This document shows, piece by piece, positions 53,622 to 64,000 of a stretch of DNA of 64,000 nucleotides (position 1 is the stretch's first letter; each line of letters starts with the position of its first letter). This DNA is from Agrococcus sp. SL85. GTDB lineage: Bacteria; Actinomycetota; Actinomycetes; Actinomycetales; Microbacteriaceae. The notes beneath the pieces are model-generated. The model ran no database searches. It had not been told where the DNA came from and saw only the letters and a list, made by a program, of their open reading frames with translations. Where the stretch lies: positions 2,108,001 through 2,172,000 of the forward strand of contig NZ_CP113066.1 of assembly GCF_026625845.1 (NCBI RefSeq). The letters run 5' to 3'. A program made the position numbers and the translations under genes.

Positions 53622-53805
53622 GATCCGCCGGTCCTTCCTGCTGCGGGTGGGGTCGTGCGACAGCCTCCCACGCGGGCCGCACGCGGCTCGGGAATGCGCC
53701 GGGCGCGCCGCGCGTTCCGTCGGGTGCGGGGCTCGAACCGGGCTCGGATCCACCGGGCCCCGTCCCTCCGTCGGCCGAGCCCGATGCACGTCTCGGATAT
53801 CTGAT

Positions 53806-53834
53806 TTGCCTCTGAGGTCGCAGTCGTGCAGAAT
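53806..53834 (+). promoter_or_regulatory. Promoter of the DUF4193 gene
   Basis: TTGCCT (53806-53811), a 17-bp spacer and CAGAAT (53829-53834). It gives a leader of roughly 35 nt before ATG 53877. The rest of the 255-bp gap after sepH holds no gene. Confidence 0.55.
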
Positions 53835-53876
53835 GTGCGCCGACGCACGCTGGAACCCCATCGCAAGGACTGCCGA

Positions 53877-54164
53877 ATGGCCACCGACTACGACGCCCCG
53901 CGCAAGACCGACGACGACTCGAACGAGTCGATCGAGGCCCTCAAGGAGCGCGTCCCCGCGAAGAGCGTCGCGACGGACGACGACGCCGACAACCCGGGCA
54001 GCTTCGACCTCTCCGCCGCCGACCTCGCCGACGTCGAGCTCGACGTCGTCGTGCTGCCGCCGCAGGAGGACGAGTTCACCTGCGTGAGCTGCTTCCTCGT
54101 GAAGCACCGCCTGCAGTTCGACCACGAGTCGAAGCTCGGCCCGATCTGCCGCGAGTGCTCCTGA
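53877..54164 (+). CDS. DUF4193 family protein
   Basis: 95 residues. The acidic N-terminal half (DDDSNESIEALKERVP; FDLSAADLADVELDVVVLPP) is followed by a zinc-finger-like C-terminus EFTCVSCFLVKHRLQ and GPICRECS. This is a highly conserved actinobacterial family next to sepH; function unknown. AAGGAC stands about 6 bases before ATG 53877. Confidence 0.9.
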   Translation: MATDYDAPRKTDDDSNESIEALKERVPAKSVATDDDADNPGSFDLSAADLADVELDVVVLPPQEDEFTCVSCFLVKHRLQFDHESKLGPICRECS

Positions 54165-54178
54165 CCGAGCCCCGCAAC

Positions 54179-54219
54179 CACGACGACGCCCGCGCCACCA
54201 CGGCGCGGGCGTCGTCGTG
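54179..54219. terminator. Long hairpin terminator between DUF4193 and DUF3093 genes
   Basis: An 18-bp perfect stem, CACGACGACGCCCGCGCC and its complement, with a five-base loop (54197-54201). It lies between convergent genes. Confidence 0.85.
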
Positions 54220-54234
54220 CGCGGGGGAGCGCGG

Positions 54235-54684
54235 TCAGGGGCGAGCGGCCTCGATCGCCGCGGCGAGCGCCGCCGGCCGGCGCGTGCTGACGAGCCACGC
54301 GGTCGTGGGATCGGCCTCGTCGACGACGCTCGCGCGCACGAGCGCGCGCGTCCACGGCACGGTCACGTGGTGGGCCGCCGCGTCCCAGCCCGTGCGCATC
54401 GCCTCGCGCGCGGCGTCGGCCTCGAGCGGCTCCGCGACGCCGAGGTGCACCACCTCGATGCGCGCGCGGCCCGCGCGCAGCGCGCCCTCCGCGACCTCGA
54501 CGACGGGCGACGACAGCCACAGGATCGCCACGACGAGCGCGTAGATCGCCACCGCGACCACCGCGCCCCAGGCGAGGCTGATCGGCAGGAACACCGCGAG
54601 CACGGCGGGCACGATGAGCAGCAGGACGACGAGCAGCCACAGCGGCGGCGCGAGCCGCTCGCGGTAGGAGATGGAGGAGGCCAT
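54235..54684 (-). CDS. DUF3093 family membrane protein
   Basis: 149 residues. [20 protein letters not shown] and [19 protein letters not shown] are two membrane helices; the soluble rest holds [17 protein letters not shown] and a beta-rich domain ending [16 protein letters not shown]. Conserved in actinobacteria beside dut; unknown function. GGAGG stands 3 bases before ATG 54684. Divergent from dut. Confidence 0.88.
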   Translation of the reverse strand: MASSISYRERLAPPLWLLVVLLLIVPAVLAVFLPISLAWGAVVAVAIYALVVAILWLSSPVVEVAEGALRAGRARIEVVHLGVAEPLEADAAREAMRTGWDAAAHHVTVPWTRALVRASVVDEADPTTAWLVSTRRPAALAAAIEAARP

Positions 54685-54775
54685 GCCTCCATCATCCCGC
54701 GCCGGTGGGCCGCGCCGCGCCCGCGCGACGACCGTCGTCGCGGCCCGCCGATTCCGCCTCCCGGCCCCGCTCCAC

Positions 54776-54781
54776 TACCGT
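54776..54781 (+). promoter_or_regulatory. Candidate -10 box (TACCGT) of dut
   Basis: TACCGT, 7 nt before ATG 54789; leaderless arrangement. Confidence 0.5.
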
Positions 54782-54788
54782 GGGGACG

Positions 54789-55241
54789 ATGGAGCAGGTC
54801 GAGGTCCTCATCACCGGCGCGCCGGTGCCGCGCTACGCGCACCCGGGCGATGCCGGTGCGGACCTCCACGCGGCCGAGCCGGTCGTGCTGGAGCCCGGCG
54901 CCCGCGCGCTCGTGGGCACGGGCGTCGCGATCGCGCTGCCGGACGGCTTCGCCGCCTTCGTGCACCCGCGCAGCGGGCTCGCCGCGAAGCACGGCATCAC
55001 GATCGTGAACGCGCCGGGCACGGTCGACGCGGGCTACCGCGGCGAGATCAAGGTCAACCTGCTGAACACGGGCGACGAGCCGCACCGCATCGAGGCGGGC
55101 GACCGCATCGCGCAGCTGGTGGTCCAGCGCGTCGAGCGCGTGCGCTTCGTCGAGGTGGAGCGGCTGCCCGGATCGGACCGCGGCGAGGGCGGGCACGGGT
55201 CCACCGGGCTCCGCGCAGCGACGGAGGGGAGCGGTCGATGA
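54789..55241 (+). CDS. dut: dUTP diphosphatase
   Basis: Trimeric enzyme that hydrolyses dUTP to dUMP, keeping uracil out of DNA. 150 residues. Motifs: [10 protein letters not shown] (I), [11 protein letters not shown] (II), [20 protein letters not shown] (III), GDRIAQLVV (IV) and the C-terminal [10 protein letters not shown] (V). Its stop overlaps the next start in ATGA, beginning a three-gene run with DUF3710 and DUF3159. Confidence 0.96.
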   Translation: MEQVEVLITGAPVPRYAHPGDAGADLHAAEPVVLEPGARALVGTGVAIALPDGFAAFVHPRSGLAAKHGITIVNAPGTVDAGYRGEIKVNLLNTGDEPHRIEAGDRIAQLVVQRVERVRFVEVERLPGSDRGEGGHGSTGLRAATEGSGR

Positions 55242-55835
55242 CCGACACGACGAACGACGAGGCATTCGAGGCCGACGAGGAGCTCATCGAGAAGAGCGCC
55301 CCGAGCGACCGCGGCGAGGCGGGCCCGCTCGACGAGTCCGAGGCGCCCGTGCGGCCCTACGTCGATCTCGGCGGCCTGCGCATCGTGCCCCGCCCGGGCA
55401 TGCAGATGCGCCTCGAGGTCGAGGAGAAGACGAAGCGCATCGTGGCCGTCACCCTCGAGCACGAGGGCTCCACAGTGCAGCTGCAGCCGTTCGCGGCGCC
55501 GCGCAGCGAGGGCATCTGGGCTCCGGTGCGCGAGGTGCTGCGCGCGCAGCTCGAGCGCCAGGGCGCCACGGTCGACGAGGCCGAGGGCCTCCTCGGCCCC
55601 GAGTCTCCGCGCCCGTCTGCAGTCGGGCCCCGACGGCGCGCCGCGCGCGGTGCGCATCGTCGGCGTCGACGGGCCGCGCTGGATGCTGCAGGGCCTCATC
55701 GGCGGCCAGGCCGCGATCGACGACGAGCGCGCCGCGCTCGCGATCGAGCTCTTCCGCTCGACCGTCGTGTGCCGCGGCCAGGAGCCCATGCCGCCGCGCG
55801 AGCTCATCACGCTCACCGCGCCCAAGCCGGTCTGA
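55238..55835 (+). CDS. DUF3710 family protein (frame break at 55602-55606)
   Basis: About 198 residues after correction: AGTCT at 55602-55606 should be AGCT ([14 protein letters not shown]). The N-terminal tail is acidic; then [54 protein letters not shown] and [21 protein letters not shown], which are the recognised family features. Actinobacterial protein of unknown function, coupled to dut upstream and DUF3159 downstream (overlapping start/stop). Confidence 0.88.
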
Positions 55836-56626
55836 TGGTCGAGCGCGACGAGCGGACCCCCGAGGAGCGGCCCGCGGGCGCCGGCGAGGACGGCGCCCCG
55901 GAGGCGTCGTTCTCGGAGCAGGTCGGCGCCGCGATCCGCGGCTCGCGCCTCGGCCAGCTGGACCCGCAGGCGGCGCCGAGCGCCGGTGCGCTGCTCGGCG
56001 CGATGGGCGGCGTGCGCGGCTTGATCGAGTCGCTGCTGCCCGGCATCCTCTTCCTCGCGCTCTTCACGCTCACGAGGGACGTGGCGATCGCGGTGCTCGT
56101 GCCGCTGGGGGTCTCCGTGGCCTTCGTGCTCTGGCGGGTGCTGCAGAAGGGGCAGCCGGCGCTCGCGTTCGCCGGCCTCATCGGCGTCGGCATCTCGGCG
56201 GTCGCCGCGCTCCTGACTGGCCAGGGCGAGGACAACTTCCTGTGGGGCTTCACGGTCAACACGATCGTGGTGCTCGTCCTGATCGGCTCGATGCTGGCGC
56301 GGAAGCCGCTCGTCGGCATCGTCGTGGGCGCCCTCACCGGCAGGCCCCACGCCTGGCGCACCGAGCGGGCGAAGCGGACCGTCGCCTGGCGCGCCACGGT
56401 GCTCTGGCTCGGCGTCGTCGCGGCACGCCTCGCCGTGCAGGTGCCGATGTACCTCGCCGCCGACGCTGGGACGCCCGGCGCCGTCGAGGCCCTCGCGGCC
56501 ACGAAGCTGCTCATGGGCGTGCCGCTCTACCTCGCCGCGATGTGGGTGACGTGGCTCATGGTGCGCACGGTGCTCGACACGCCCGATCCGGCCGCCTCGG
56601 CCCCGAGCGACGCCCAGCCGCGCTAA
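55835..56626 (+). CDS. DUF3159 family membrane protein
   Basis: 263 residues with about six hydrophobic segments, e.g. LIESLLPGILFLALFTL, VAIAVLVPLGVSVAFVLW, LAFAGLIGVGISAVAALLTG, NTIVVLVLIGSMLARKPL. The conserved loop GALTGRPHAWR identifies DUF3159. Possibly a transporter-like membrane protein; function unknown. ATG 55835 shares the A of the preceding TGA stop. Last of dut-DUF3710-DUF3159. Confidence 0.9.
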   Translation: MVERDERTPEERPAGAGEDGAPEASFSEQVGAAIRGSRLGQLDPQAAPSAGALLGAMGGVRGLIESLLPGILFLALFTLTRDVAIAVLVPLGVSVAFVLWRVLQKGQPALAFAGLIGVGISAVAALLTGQGEDNFLWGFTVNTIVVLVLIGSMLARKPLVGIVVGALTGRPHAWRTERAKRTVAWRATVLWLGVVAARLAVQVPMYLAADAGTPGAVEALAATKLLMGVPLYLAAMWVTWLMVRTVLDTPDPAASAPSDAQPR

Positions 56627-56630
56627 GGTA

Positions 56631-56644
56631 TCTTGACGTCAAGA
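56631..56644. promoter_or_regulatory. Perfect palindrome upstream of acn (candidate operator)
   Basis: TCTTGACGTCAAGA, a 14-bp perfect palindrome, five bases after the DUF3159 stop and 100 bases before the acn start. It includes a TTGAC that could double as a -35. MarR-type regulators bind this sort of site; in Streptomyces coelicolor the MarR protein TamR controls aconitase. Which regulator acts here is unknown. Confidence 0.55.
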
Positions 56645-56743
56645 CATCTCGTCGCCGAGCGGCGGCGCACCCCTGTGCGCGGCGGATCGGCGGCGTAGGC
56701 TCGTCACGCCCCAGCGCACCCGCGAACCCCGGAGGAGACCACG

Positions 56744-59548
<2,805 letters not shown>

Positions 59549-59570
59549 GCAGCACCGGCAGCAGCCTGAT

Positions 59571-59606
59571 CGACGGCCCGTCCTCCGCCCGGAGGGCGGG
59601 CCGTCG
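59571..59606 (+). terminator. Hairpin terminator after acn
   Basis: CGACGGCCCGTCCTCCG pairs with CGGAGGGCGGGCCGTCG with one mismatch. Confidence 0.8.
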
Positions 59607-59697
59607 TCGTGCGTGCAGGTCGCCCGTTCCGCGCGGCCCGCACCGGGCGCAGCGTGCAGCCAGCGGGCAGCGGAGCGGCCCGCGGGGCGGAGCTGCC

Positions 59698-60694
59698 ATG
59701 CGCACGATCGAGGACGACGCGGAGGCTGTGGCCGAGCGGATCCTGCAGGCTCGCTGGGCGCGATCGACGTGCTCGCGATCCACCTCGGCGACCGGCTGGG
59801 GTGGTACCGGAGCCTCGCGGACGACGGACCCGCCACCGCGCCCGAGCTCGCCGCCCGCACCGACACGGACGCGCGCTACGCGCGGGAGTGGCTCGAGCAG
59901 CAGGCGGTCACGGGGCTGCTGGCGCTCGAGCCGGGGGAGGACGCCGCCGGCAACCGCTACCGGCTGCCCGCGGGCGCGGCGGAGGTGCTGACCGACGCCG
60001 AGAGCCTCGCGCACCTCGCCCCGCTGCCGCGCATGCTCGCCGCCGCCGCGGCGCAGGCGCCCGCGCTCCTCGAGGCGTACCGGCACGGCGGCGGCGTCTC
60101 CTGGGCGCAGCTCGGCCCGGACGCGCGCGAGTCGCAGGCCGACATGAACCGGCCCTGGTTCGCGAGGCTGCCCGAGGCGCTCGCCACCGTGCCCGCGCTC
60201 GCCGCGCTGCTCGCGCGGGACGGGGCGCGGGTCGCGGACGTCGGCTGCGGCGCAGGGCACGCGGCCGTCGCGCTCGCGCTCGCGCATCCGGGGCTCCGCG
60301 TGGACGGCATCGACGTGGACGCGCCCTCGCTCGAGCTCGCGAGGGCGCACGCCGCCGAGGCCGGCGTCGACGACCGGGTCGCCGTCGACCTCGAGGGCGG
60401 CGCCGCGCTCGCCGCCCGAGGGCCCCACGACCTCGCCCTCGCGCTCGAGTGCGTGCACGACATGCCCGATCCCGTGCCCGTGCTCGCGGCGATGTTGGCG
60501 GCGATGGGGGAGCGCGGCGAGGTCGTCGTCATGGACGAGGCCGTGGCGGCCGCGCTCGAGGCGCCGGGCGACGACCCCGAGCGCCTCGTGCACGGCTTCA
60601 GCCTGCTCGTCTGCCTGCCCGACTCGTGCTCGGGCTCGAGGCGCTGCCGATCGAGGGCTTCGGCGCGTTCCGCTGCTCCCGCCTGCTGCGGTGA
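59698..60694 (+). pseudogene. Class I SAM-dependent methyltransferase (two frame changes and a missing segment)
   Basis: Winged-helix N-terminus (AIDVLAIHLGDRLGWYRSLA; ARTDTDARYAREWLEQQAVTGLL), then the SAM-binding [20 protein letters not shown] and ECVHDMPDPVPVLAAM. The first frame change is at AGGCT 59737-59741, where AGGCCT would restore QASLGAID. The second is near 60630: HGFSLLVCLPDS is followed in another frame by GLEALPIEGFGAFRCSRL, and about 20 residues of the family (the MRPDTLRRYA region) are missing between them. The first fits the motif-linked artefact; the second may be a genuine deletion or a misassembly. Family members methylate small molecules or proteins; substrate unknown. 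Confidence 0.65.
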
Positions 60695-60773
60695 CCGGGA
60701 TGCACGTCCGCTGAGGCCGCTCCCAGCCCGGCGCGGGGCCTCCCAGGGGCGCGCGCCGTAGCATGGGAGGCCC

Positions 60774-62783
60774 ATGAGCATCCTCGAGCAGATCCGCGGC
60801 CCTCGCGACCTCGACCGCCTCTCGCGCGCCGAGGTGCGCGAGCTCGCGGCCGAGATCCGCGCCTTCCTCATCCGGGAGGTGTCGCGCACCGGCGGCCACC
60901 TGGGCCCCAACCTCGGCGTCGTCGAGCTGACCATCGCGATGCACCGGGTCTTCGACTCGCCGCGCGACGCGTTCGTCTTCGACACGGGCCATCAGTCGTA
61001 CGTGCACAAGCTGCTCACGGGCCGTCAGGACTTCTCGCGGCTCCGCCAGCGCGGCGGCCTCGCCGGCTACCCGCAGCGCGCCGAGAGCGAGCACGACATC
61101 GTCGAGTCGAGCCACGCGTCCTCGTCGCTGTCCTGGGCCGACGGCATCAGCCGCGCCTTCGACATCACGGGCCAGCACGACCGATCGGTCGTCGCGGTCG
61201 TCGGCGACGGCTCGCTCACGGGCGGCATGACGTGGGAGGCGCTCAACAACATCTCCGACGACAACCGGCGCCGCCTCGTCATCGTCGTGAACGACAACGG
61301 GCGCTCCTACGCGCCGACGATCGGCGGCATGGCTCGGTTCCTCAACGGCGTGCGCACGCGCACCTCGTACCGCAGCCTGCGCGGCTCCTCCGAGCGGCTG
61401 TTCTCGCACCTGGGGCACCCGGGCCGGGCCTTCTACCGCGGCGTGCGCGGCGCGACCCACGGCTTCCTCTCCCGCTTCGTCAACAACGAGGCGCTCTACT
61501 CGAACCTCGACATCAAGTACCTCGGCCCGATCGACGGGCACGACCCCGAGGCGCTCGAGGTGGCGCTGACGCAGGCGCGCGACTTCGGCGCGCCCGTCAT
61601 CGTCCACGTGATCACGCAGAAGGGCCAGGGCTTCGACCCGGCCATCAACGACGAGGCCGACCAGTTCCACGCCGTCGGCCAGATCGACCCCGAGACCGGC
61701 GAGCCGATCGCGAGCGCGGGGCGCCCCGCCTGGACCTCGGTGTTCGCCGACGAGCTCGTGCGCATCGCGCGCGCCGACCAGCGCGTCGTGGGGATCACCG
61801 CGGCGATGCTGCGCCCCACGGGCCTCGACCGCCTCGCCGCCCTCGACCCGAGCCGCGTGCTCGACGTGGGCATCGCCGAGCAGCATGCCGTCACGACCGC
61901 GGCGGGCCTCGCCTACGGCGGGCTCCACCCCGTGGTCGCGATCTACGCGACCTTCATGAACCGGGCCTTCGACCAGGTGCTCATGGACGTCGCGCTGCAC
62001 CGCGCGGGCGTCACCTTCGTGCTCGACCGCGCCGGCGTCACCGGCCCCGACGGCCCCAGCCACCACGGCATGTGGGACCTCGCGCTCCTGCAGTTCGTGC
62101 CCGGCATCCGGCTCGCGGCGCCGCGCGACGCGCTGCGCCTCGAGGAGGAGCTGCGCGAGGCGATCGCCGTCGACGACGCGCCCACGGTCATCCGCTACCC
62201 GAAGGGCTCGGTGCCCAACCAGCTCGACGCCGTCCGTCGCACCGACGACGGCGTCGACGTGCTCGTCGAGGCCGCGCACCGCGACGTGCTCATCGTCGCC
62301 ATCGGTGCCTTCGCGCACCTCGCGATGGACGTCGCGCAGCGCGTGCAGGCGCAGGGCATCGGCGTGACCGTCGTCGACCCGCGCTGGGTCGTGCCCGTGC
62401 CCGAGACGGTCGTCGAGCTCGCGCGCGAGCACCGCATCGTCATCACGCTCGAGGACGGCGTGCGCGTGGGCGGCATCGGCACGCGGATCCGCCAGGACCT
62501 GCGCGCCGCGGGGGTCGACACGGCCGTGGACGAGCTGGGCCTGCCGGACGCGTTCATCGACCACGCCGAGCGCGGCGAGATCCTCGAGGACGTCGGGCTC
62601 TCGGCCCAGGCGATCGCGCGGGACATCGTGCAGCAGGTGCTGGGCGCGGGCAAGCTGCCGGTGGCGCGACCGCTGCCGGACGAGCTGGAGCTGCGCGTGG
62701 ACGCCTCGGTCGTCGACGCGGCGGTCATCGACGCGACGACCGAGGCCGAGGAGCCCGCGGAGGGCGTGCAGCGCGACGCCTAG
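60774..62783 (+). CDS. dxs: 1-deoxy-D-xylulose-5-phosphate synthase
   Basis: First enzyme of the MEP isoprenoid pathway; condenses pyruvate with glyceraldehyde 3-phosphate, ThDP-dependent. 669 residues. Seen: TGGHLGPNLGVVELT, FVFDTGHQSYVHKLLTGR, ThDP motif VVGDGSLTGGMTWEALNN with VIVVNDNG, YLGPIDGHD, the second-domain DVGIAEQHAVTTAAG and GPDGPSHHGMWDLALL. GGGAGG stands 3 bases before ATG 60774; a TAGCAT box lies 9 nt upstream. Single gene. Confidence 0.96.
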   Translation: MSILEQIRGPRDLDRLSRAEVRELAAEIRAFLIREVSRTGGHLGPNLGVVELTIAMHRVFDSPRDAFVFDTGHQSYVHKLLTGRQDFSRLRQRGGLAGYPQRAESEHDIVESSHASSSLSWADGISRAFDITGQHDRSVVAVVGDGSLTGGMTWEALNNISDDNRRRLVIVVNDNGRSYAPTIGGMARFLNGVRTRTSYRSLRGSSERLFSHLGHPGRAFYRGVRGATHGFLSRFVNNEALYSNLDIKYLGPIDGHDPEALEVALTQARDFGAPVIVHVITQKGQGFDPAINDEADQFHAVGQIDPETGEPIASAGRPAWTSVFADELVRIARADQRVVGITAAMLRPTGLDRLAALDPSRVLDVGIAEQHAVTTAAGLAYGGLHPVVAIYATFMNRAFDQVLMDVALHRAGVTFVLDRAGVTGPDGPSHHGMWDLALLQFVPGIRLAAPRDALRLEEELREAIAVDDAPTVIRYPKGSVPNQLDAVRRTDDGVDVLVEAAHRDVLIVAIGAFAHLAMDVAQRVQAQGIGVTVVDPRWVVPVPETVVELAREHRIVITLEDGVRVGGIGTRIRQDLRAAGVDTAVDELGLPDAFIDHAERGEILEDVGLSAQAIARDIVQQVLGAGKLPVARPLPDELELRVDASVVDAAVIDATTEAEEPAEGVQRDA

Positions 62784-62876
62784 GGCCGCTCGGCCCGCCT
62801 GTCTCGCAGGGTCGTTCTCCACAGCGCGCCGAGGAGTCGCCGCGAGCATGTCGCCGGATGGCGTTCCCTGCGCGGC

Positions 62877-63324
62877 ATGGATGACCTCTCCCGCAGCGAT
62901 CTGCCCGCTCCCGACCTCCTCGCCCTCGGCGACCTCCCGCTCGCCGACGACGACGCGCTCCTGGAGCGCGCCCGCAGCCTCCTCGGCGAGGGCATCGTGC
63001 CGCGGCTCTGGCTGCTCCTGCTCGACCACGAGGGTCGGCAGCTGCCGCTCCTGCCGCAGATCGAGGGATCGCCCCGCACGCCGGACGCCGCCGCGCCCAT
63101 GACCGTGCGCACGACCCTCGGCGTCGTCGCGCAGGTCGCGGCCCAGGTGGCGGTCGTGCTCGAGCGGCCGGGGCCCGCCAGCCCGACGCCCGACGACCTC
63201 GCGTGGTGCGACGCGATCCGGCGTGGCGCGCGCGGCCTGGAGGTCGAGCCTGCGCGCCGTGCTGCTCGCGCACGGCCGCGGGGTGGATCGCCTCTGGCCC
63301 GTGCCCACGGGCGCCGCGGCCTGA
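62877..63324 (+). CDS. Hypothetical protein (frame break at 63247-63251)
   Basis: About 148 residues once AGCCT 63247-63251 is read as AGCT (VELRAVLLAHGRGVDRLWPV). Not recognised by name. The layout is a helical N-terminus (DALLERARSLLGEGI), a beta segment (PRLWLLLLDHEGRQLPLLPQIEG), then MTVRTTLGVVAQVAAQVAVVLERPG and SPTPDDLAWCDAIRRGARG. Such short proteins in actinobacteria belong to a DUF group of unknown role. The start at 62877 has no strong ribosome site. Confidence 0.65.
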
Positions 63325-63342
63325 GCGCACGGGAGGCGCGGG

Positions 63343-63348
63343 TATCGT
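63343..63348 (+). promoter_or_regulatory. Candidate -10 box (TATCGT) of nnrD
   Basis: TATCGT, 6 nt before ATG 63355; leaderless arrangement. Confidence 0.5.
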
Positions 63349-63354
63349 CGCCGC

Positions 63355-64000
63355 ATGAGCTGGCTGCGCGCGCCCGGACCGGAGGACGACAAGCGGACCA
63401 TGGGCGTGCTCGGCGTCGTCACGGGCTCCGAGCGCTACCCGGGCGCAGCGGTGCTGGGGGTCGAGGCGGCCTGGCGCACCGGCGTCGGCACGGTGCGACT
63501 GCACGCCCCGCGGCGCGTGCAGGACCTCGTGCTCGCGCGCAGGCCCGAGACCGTGTGCGTCGACCTCGACGAGGCGCCCGCCGAGGTCGACGCGTGGCTC
63601 GTGGGCTCCGGGCAGGATGCCAGGGAGCGCTCGCCGCGGCTCCGCGCGCTGCTGGCCGAGGCGCTCGGCTCCTCGGCGCCCGCAGTCGTCGACGCGGGCG
63701 CCCTCGACCTCGTGCGCCCGCGCGGCGCCGCCACCGTGCTGACGCCGCACGCCGCGGAGGCTCGCTCGCATGCTCCGCGAGCTCGGCCGCGACGCGGACG
63801 CGCGGTCCGTGCGCGCGGACCCTGCAGCCTCCGCCGCGCACGTCGCCGAGGCGCTCGGCGCCGTCGTGCTGCTGAAGGGCGCGACGACGCTGGTCGTGGC
63901 GCCGGGCGCCCAGGCGCTCGAGGTCGTCGCACCGACGCACCGGCTCGCGGTCGCCGGATCCGGCGACGTGCTCGCGGGCCTGCTGGGCGCCGCGCTCGCG
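63355..64000 (+). CDS. nnrD: ADP-dependent NAD(P)H-hydrate dehydratase (cut by window edge; frame break at 63758-63762)
   Basis: Repairs hydrated NAD(P)H; ribokinase-like fold, stand-alone NnrD type without the epimerase domain. The first 215 residues or so are present. Seen: GVLGVVTGSERYPGAAVLG, AVVDAGALDLV, VLTPHAAELARMLRELG (after restoring AGCT at AGGCT 63758-63762), GAVVLLKGATTLVV and the catalytic VAGSGDVLAGLLGAAL. The 3' end lies beyond the window. Leaderless-type start at ATG 63355. Confidence 0.9.
   Translation, partial: MSWLRAPGPEDDKRTMGVLGVVTGSERYPGAAVLGVEAAWRTGVGTVRLHAPRRVQDLVLARRPETVCVDLDEAPAEVDAWLVGSGQDARERSPRLRALLAEALGSSAPAVVDAGALDLVRPRGAATVLTPHAAEARSHAPRARPRRGRAVRARGPCSLRRARRRGARRRRAAEGRDDAGRGAGRPGARGRRTDAPARGRRIRRRARGPAGRRAR

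Overview
The window is chromosomal DNA of very high G+C content from an actinobacterium, most likely Microbacteriaceae. This rests on SepH, the dut-DUF3710-DUF3159 cluster, DUF4191, DUF4193, DUF3093, polyphosphate glucokinase, the glnA2-glnE pair, a lysine-rich SigA and many apparent leaderless starts (TANNNT box about 6-7 nt before ATG/GTG). Genus is not decidable by eye. Most genes are core metabolism.

Layout. 1-4.2 kb: 5' part of aceE, a peroxiredoxin, tRNA-Val(UAC), an SDR dehydrogenase, a Nif3-like gene and a CT398-type coiled-coil protein. 4.2-11.7 kb: an MHS transporter, RNase P RNA, the fructose operon fruR-fruK-fruA, ppgK and map. 11.7-20.15 kb: an 8.4-kb integrated element. 20.1-30.4 kb: panB and nitrogen assimilation (glnA2-glnE, glnA1 with a double GlnR-type operator). 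30.4-41.9 kb: sucB-lpdA, pepA, a PAC2 protein, an MFS transporter, sigA and an amino-acid ABC transporter. 41.9-50.6 kb: topoisomerase IV (parE and parC convergent), a phosphodiesterase, a zinc alcohol dehydrogenase and a 3-hydroxyisobutyrate dehydrogenase. 50.7-64 kb: a second MHS transporter, sepH, DUF genes, dut, acn, dxs and the start of nnrD.

The element at 11749-20150 is the main accessory locus. It has a 32-bp direct repeat at its ends, a tyrosine integrase beside the left end, a lambda-like divergent switch (repressor versus excisionase with interlocked promoters), a compact operon with a replication-like protein, one HK97-fold major capsid gene with no terminase, portal, protease or tail genes, a zinc-ribbon/DUF4145 gene as possible cargo, and small HTH proteins. 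It looks like a phage satellite or a minimal capsid-carrying island rather than a prophage. It integrates at the start codon of a small conserved gene and supplies that gene with a new promoter.

A second, unexpected signal is technical or epigenetic. Twelve frame breaks in eleven otherwise normal genes fall at the same short motif: a true AGCT (always S-AGCT-S) carries one extra base. A thirteenth break lies at a related AGGCT site. This looks like a motif-specific sequencing artefact, possibly from DNA modification at AGCT, and not real gene decay. Affected genes are annotated across the break.
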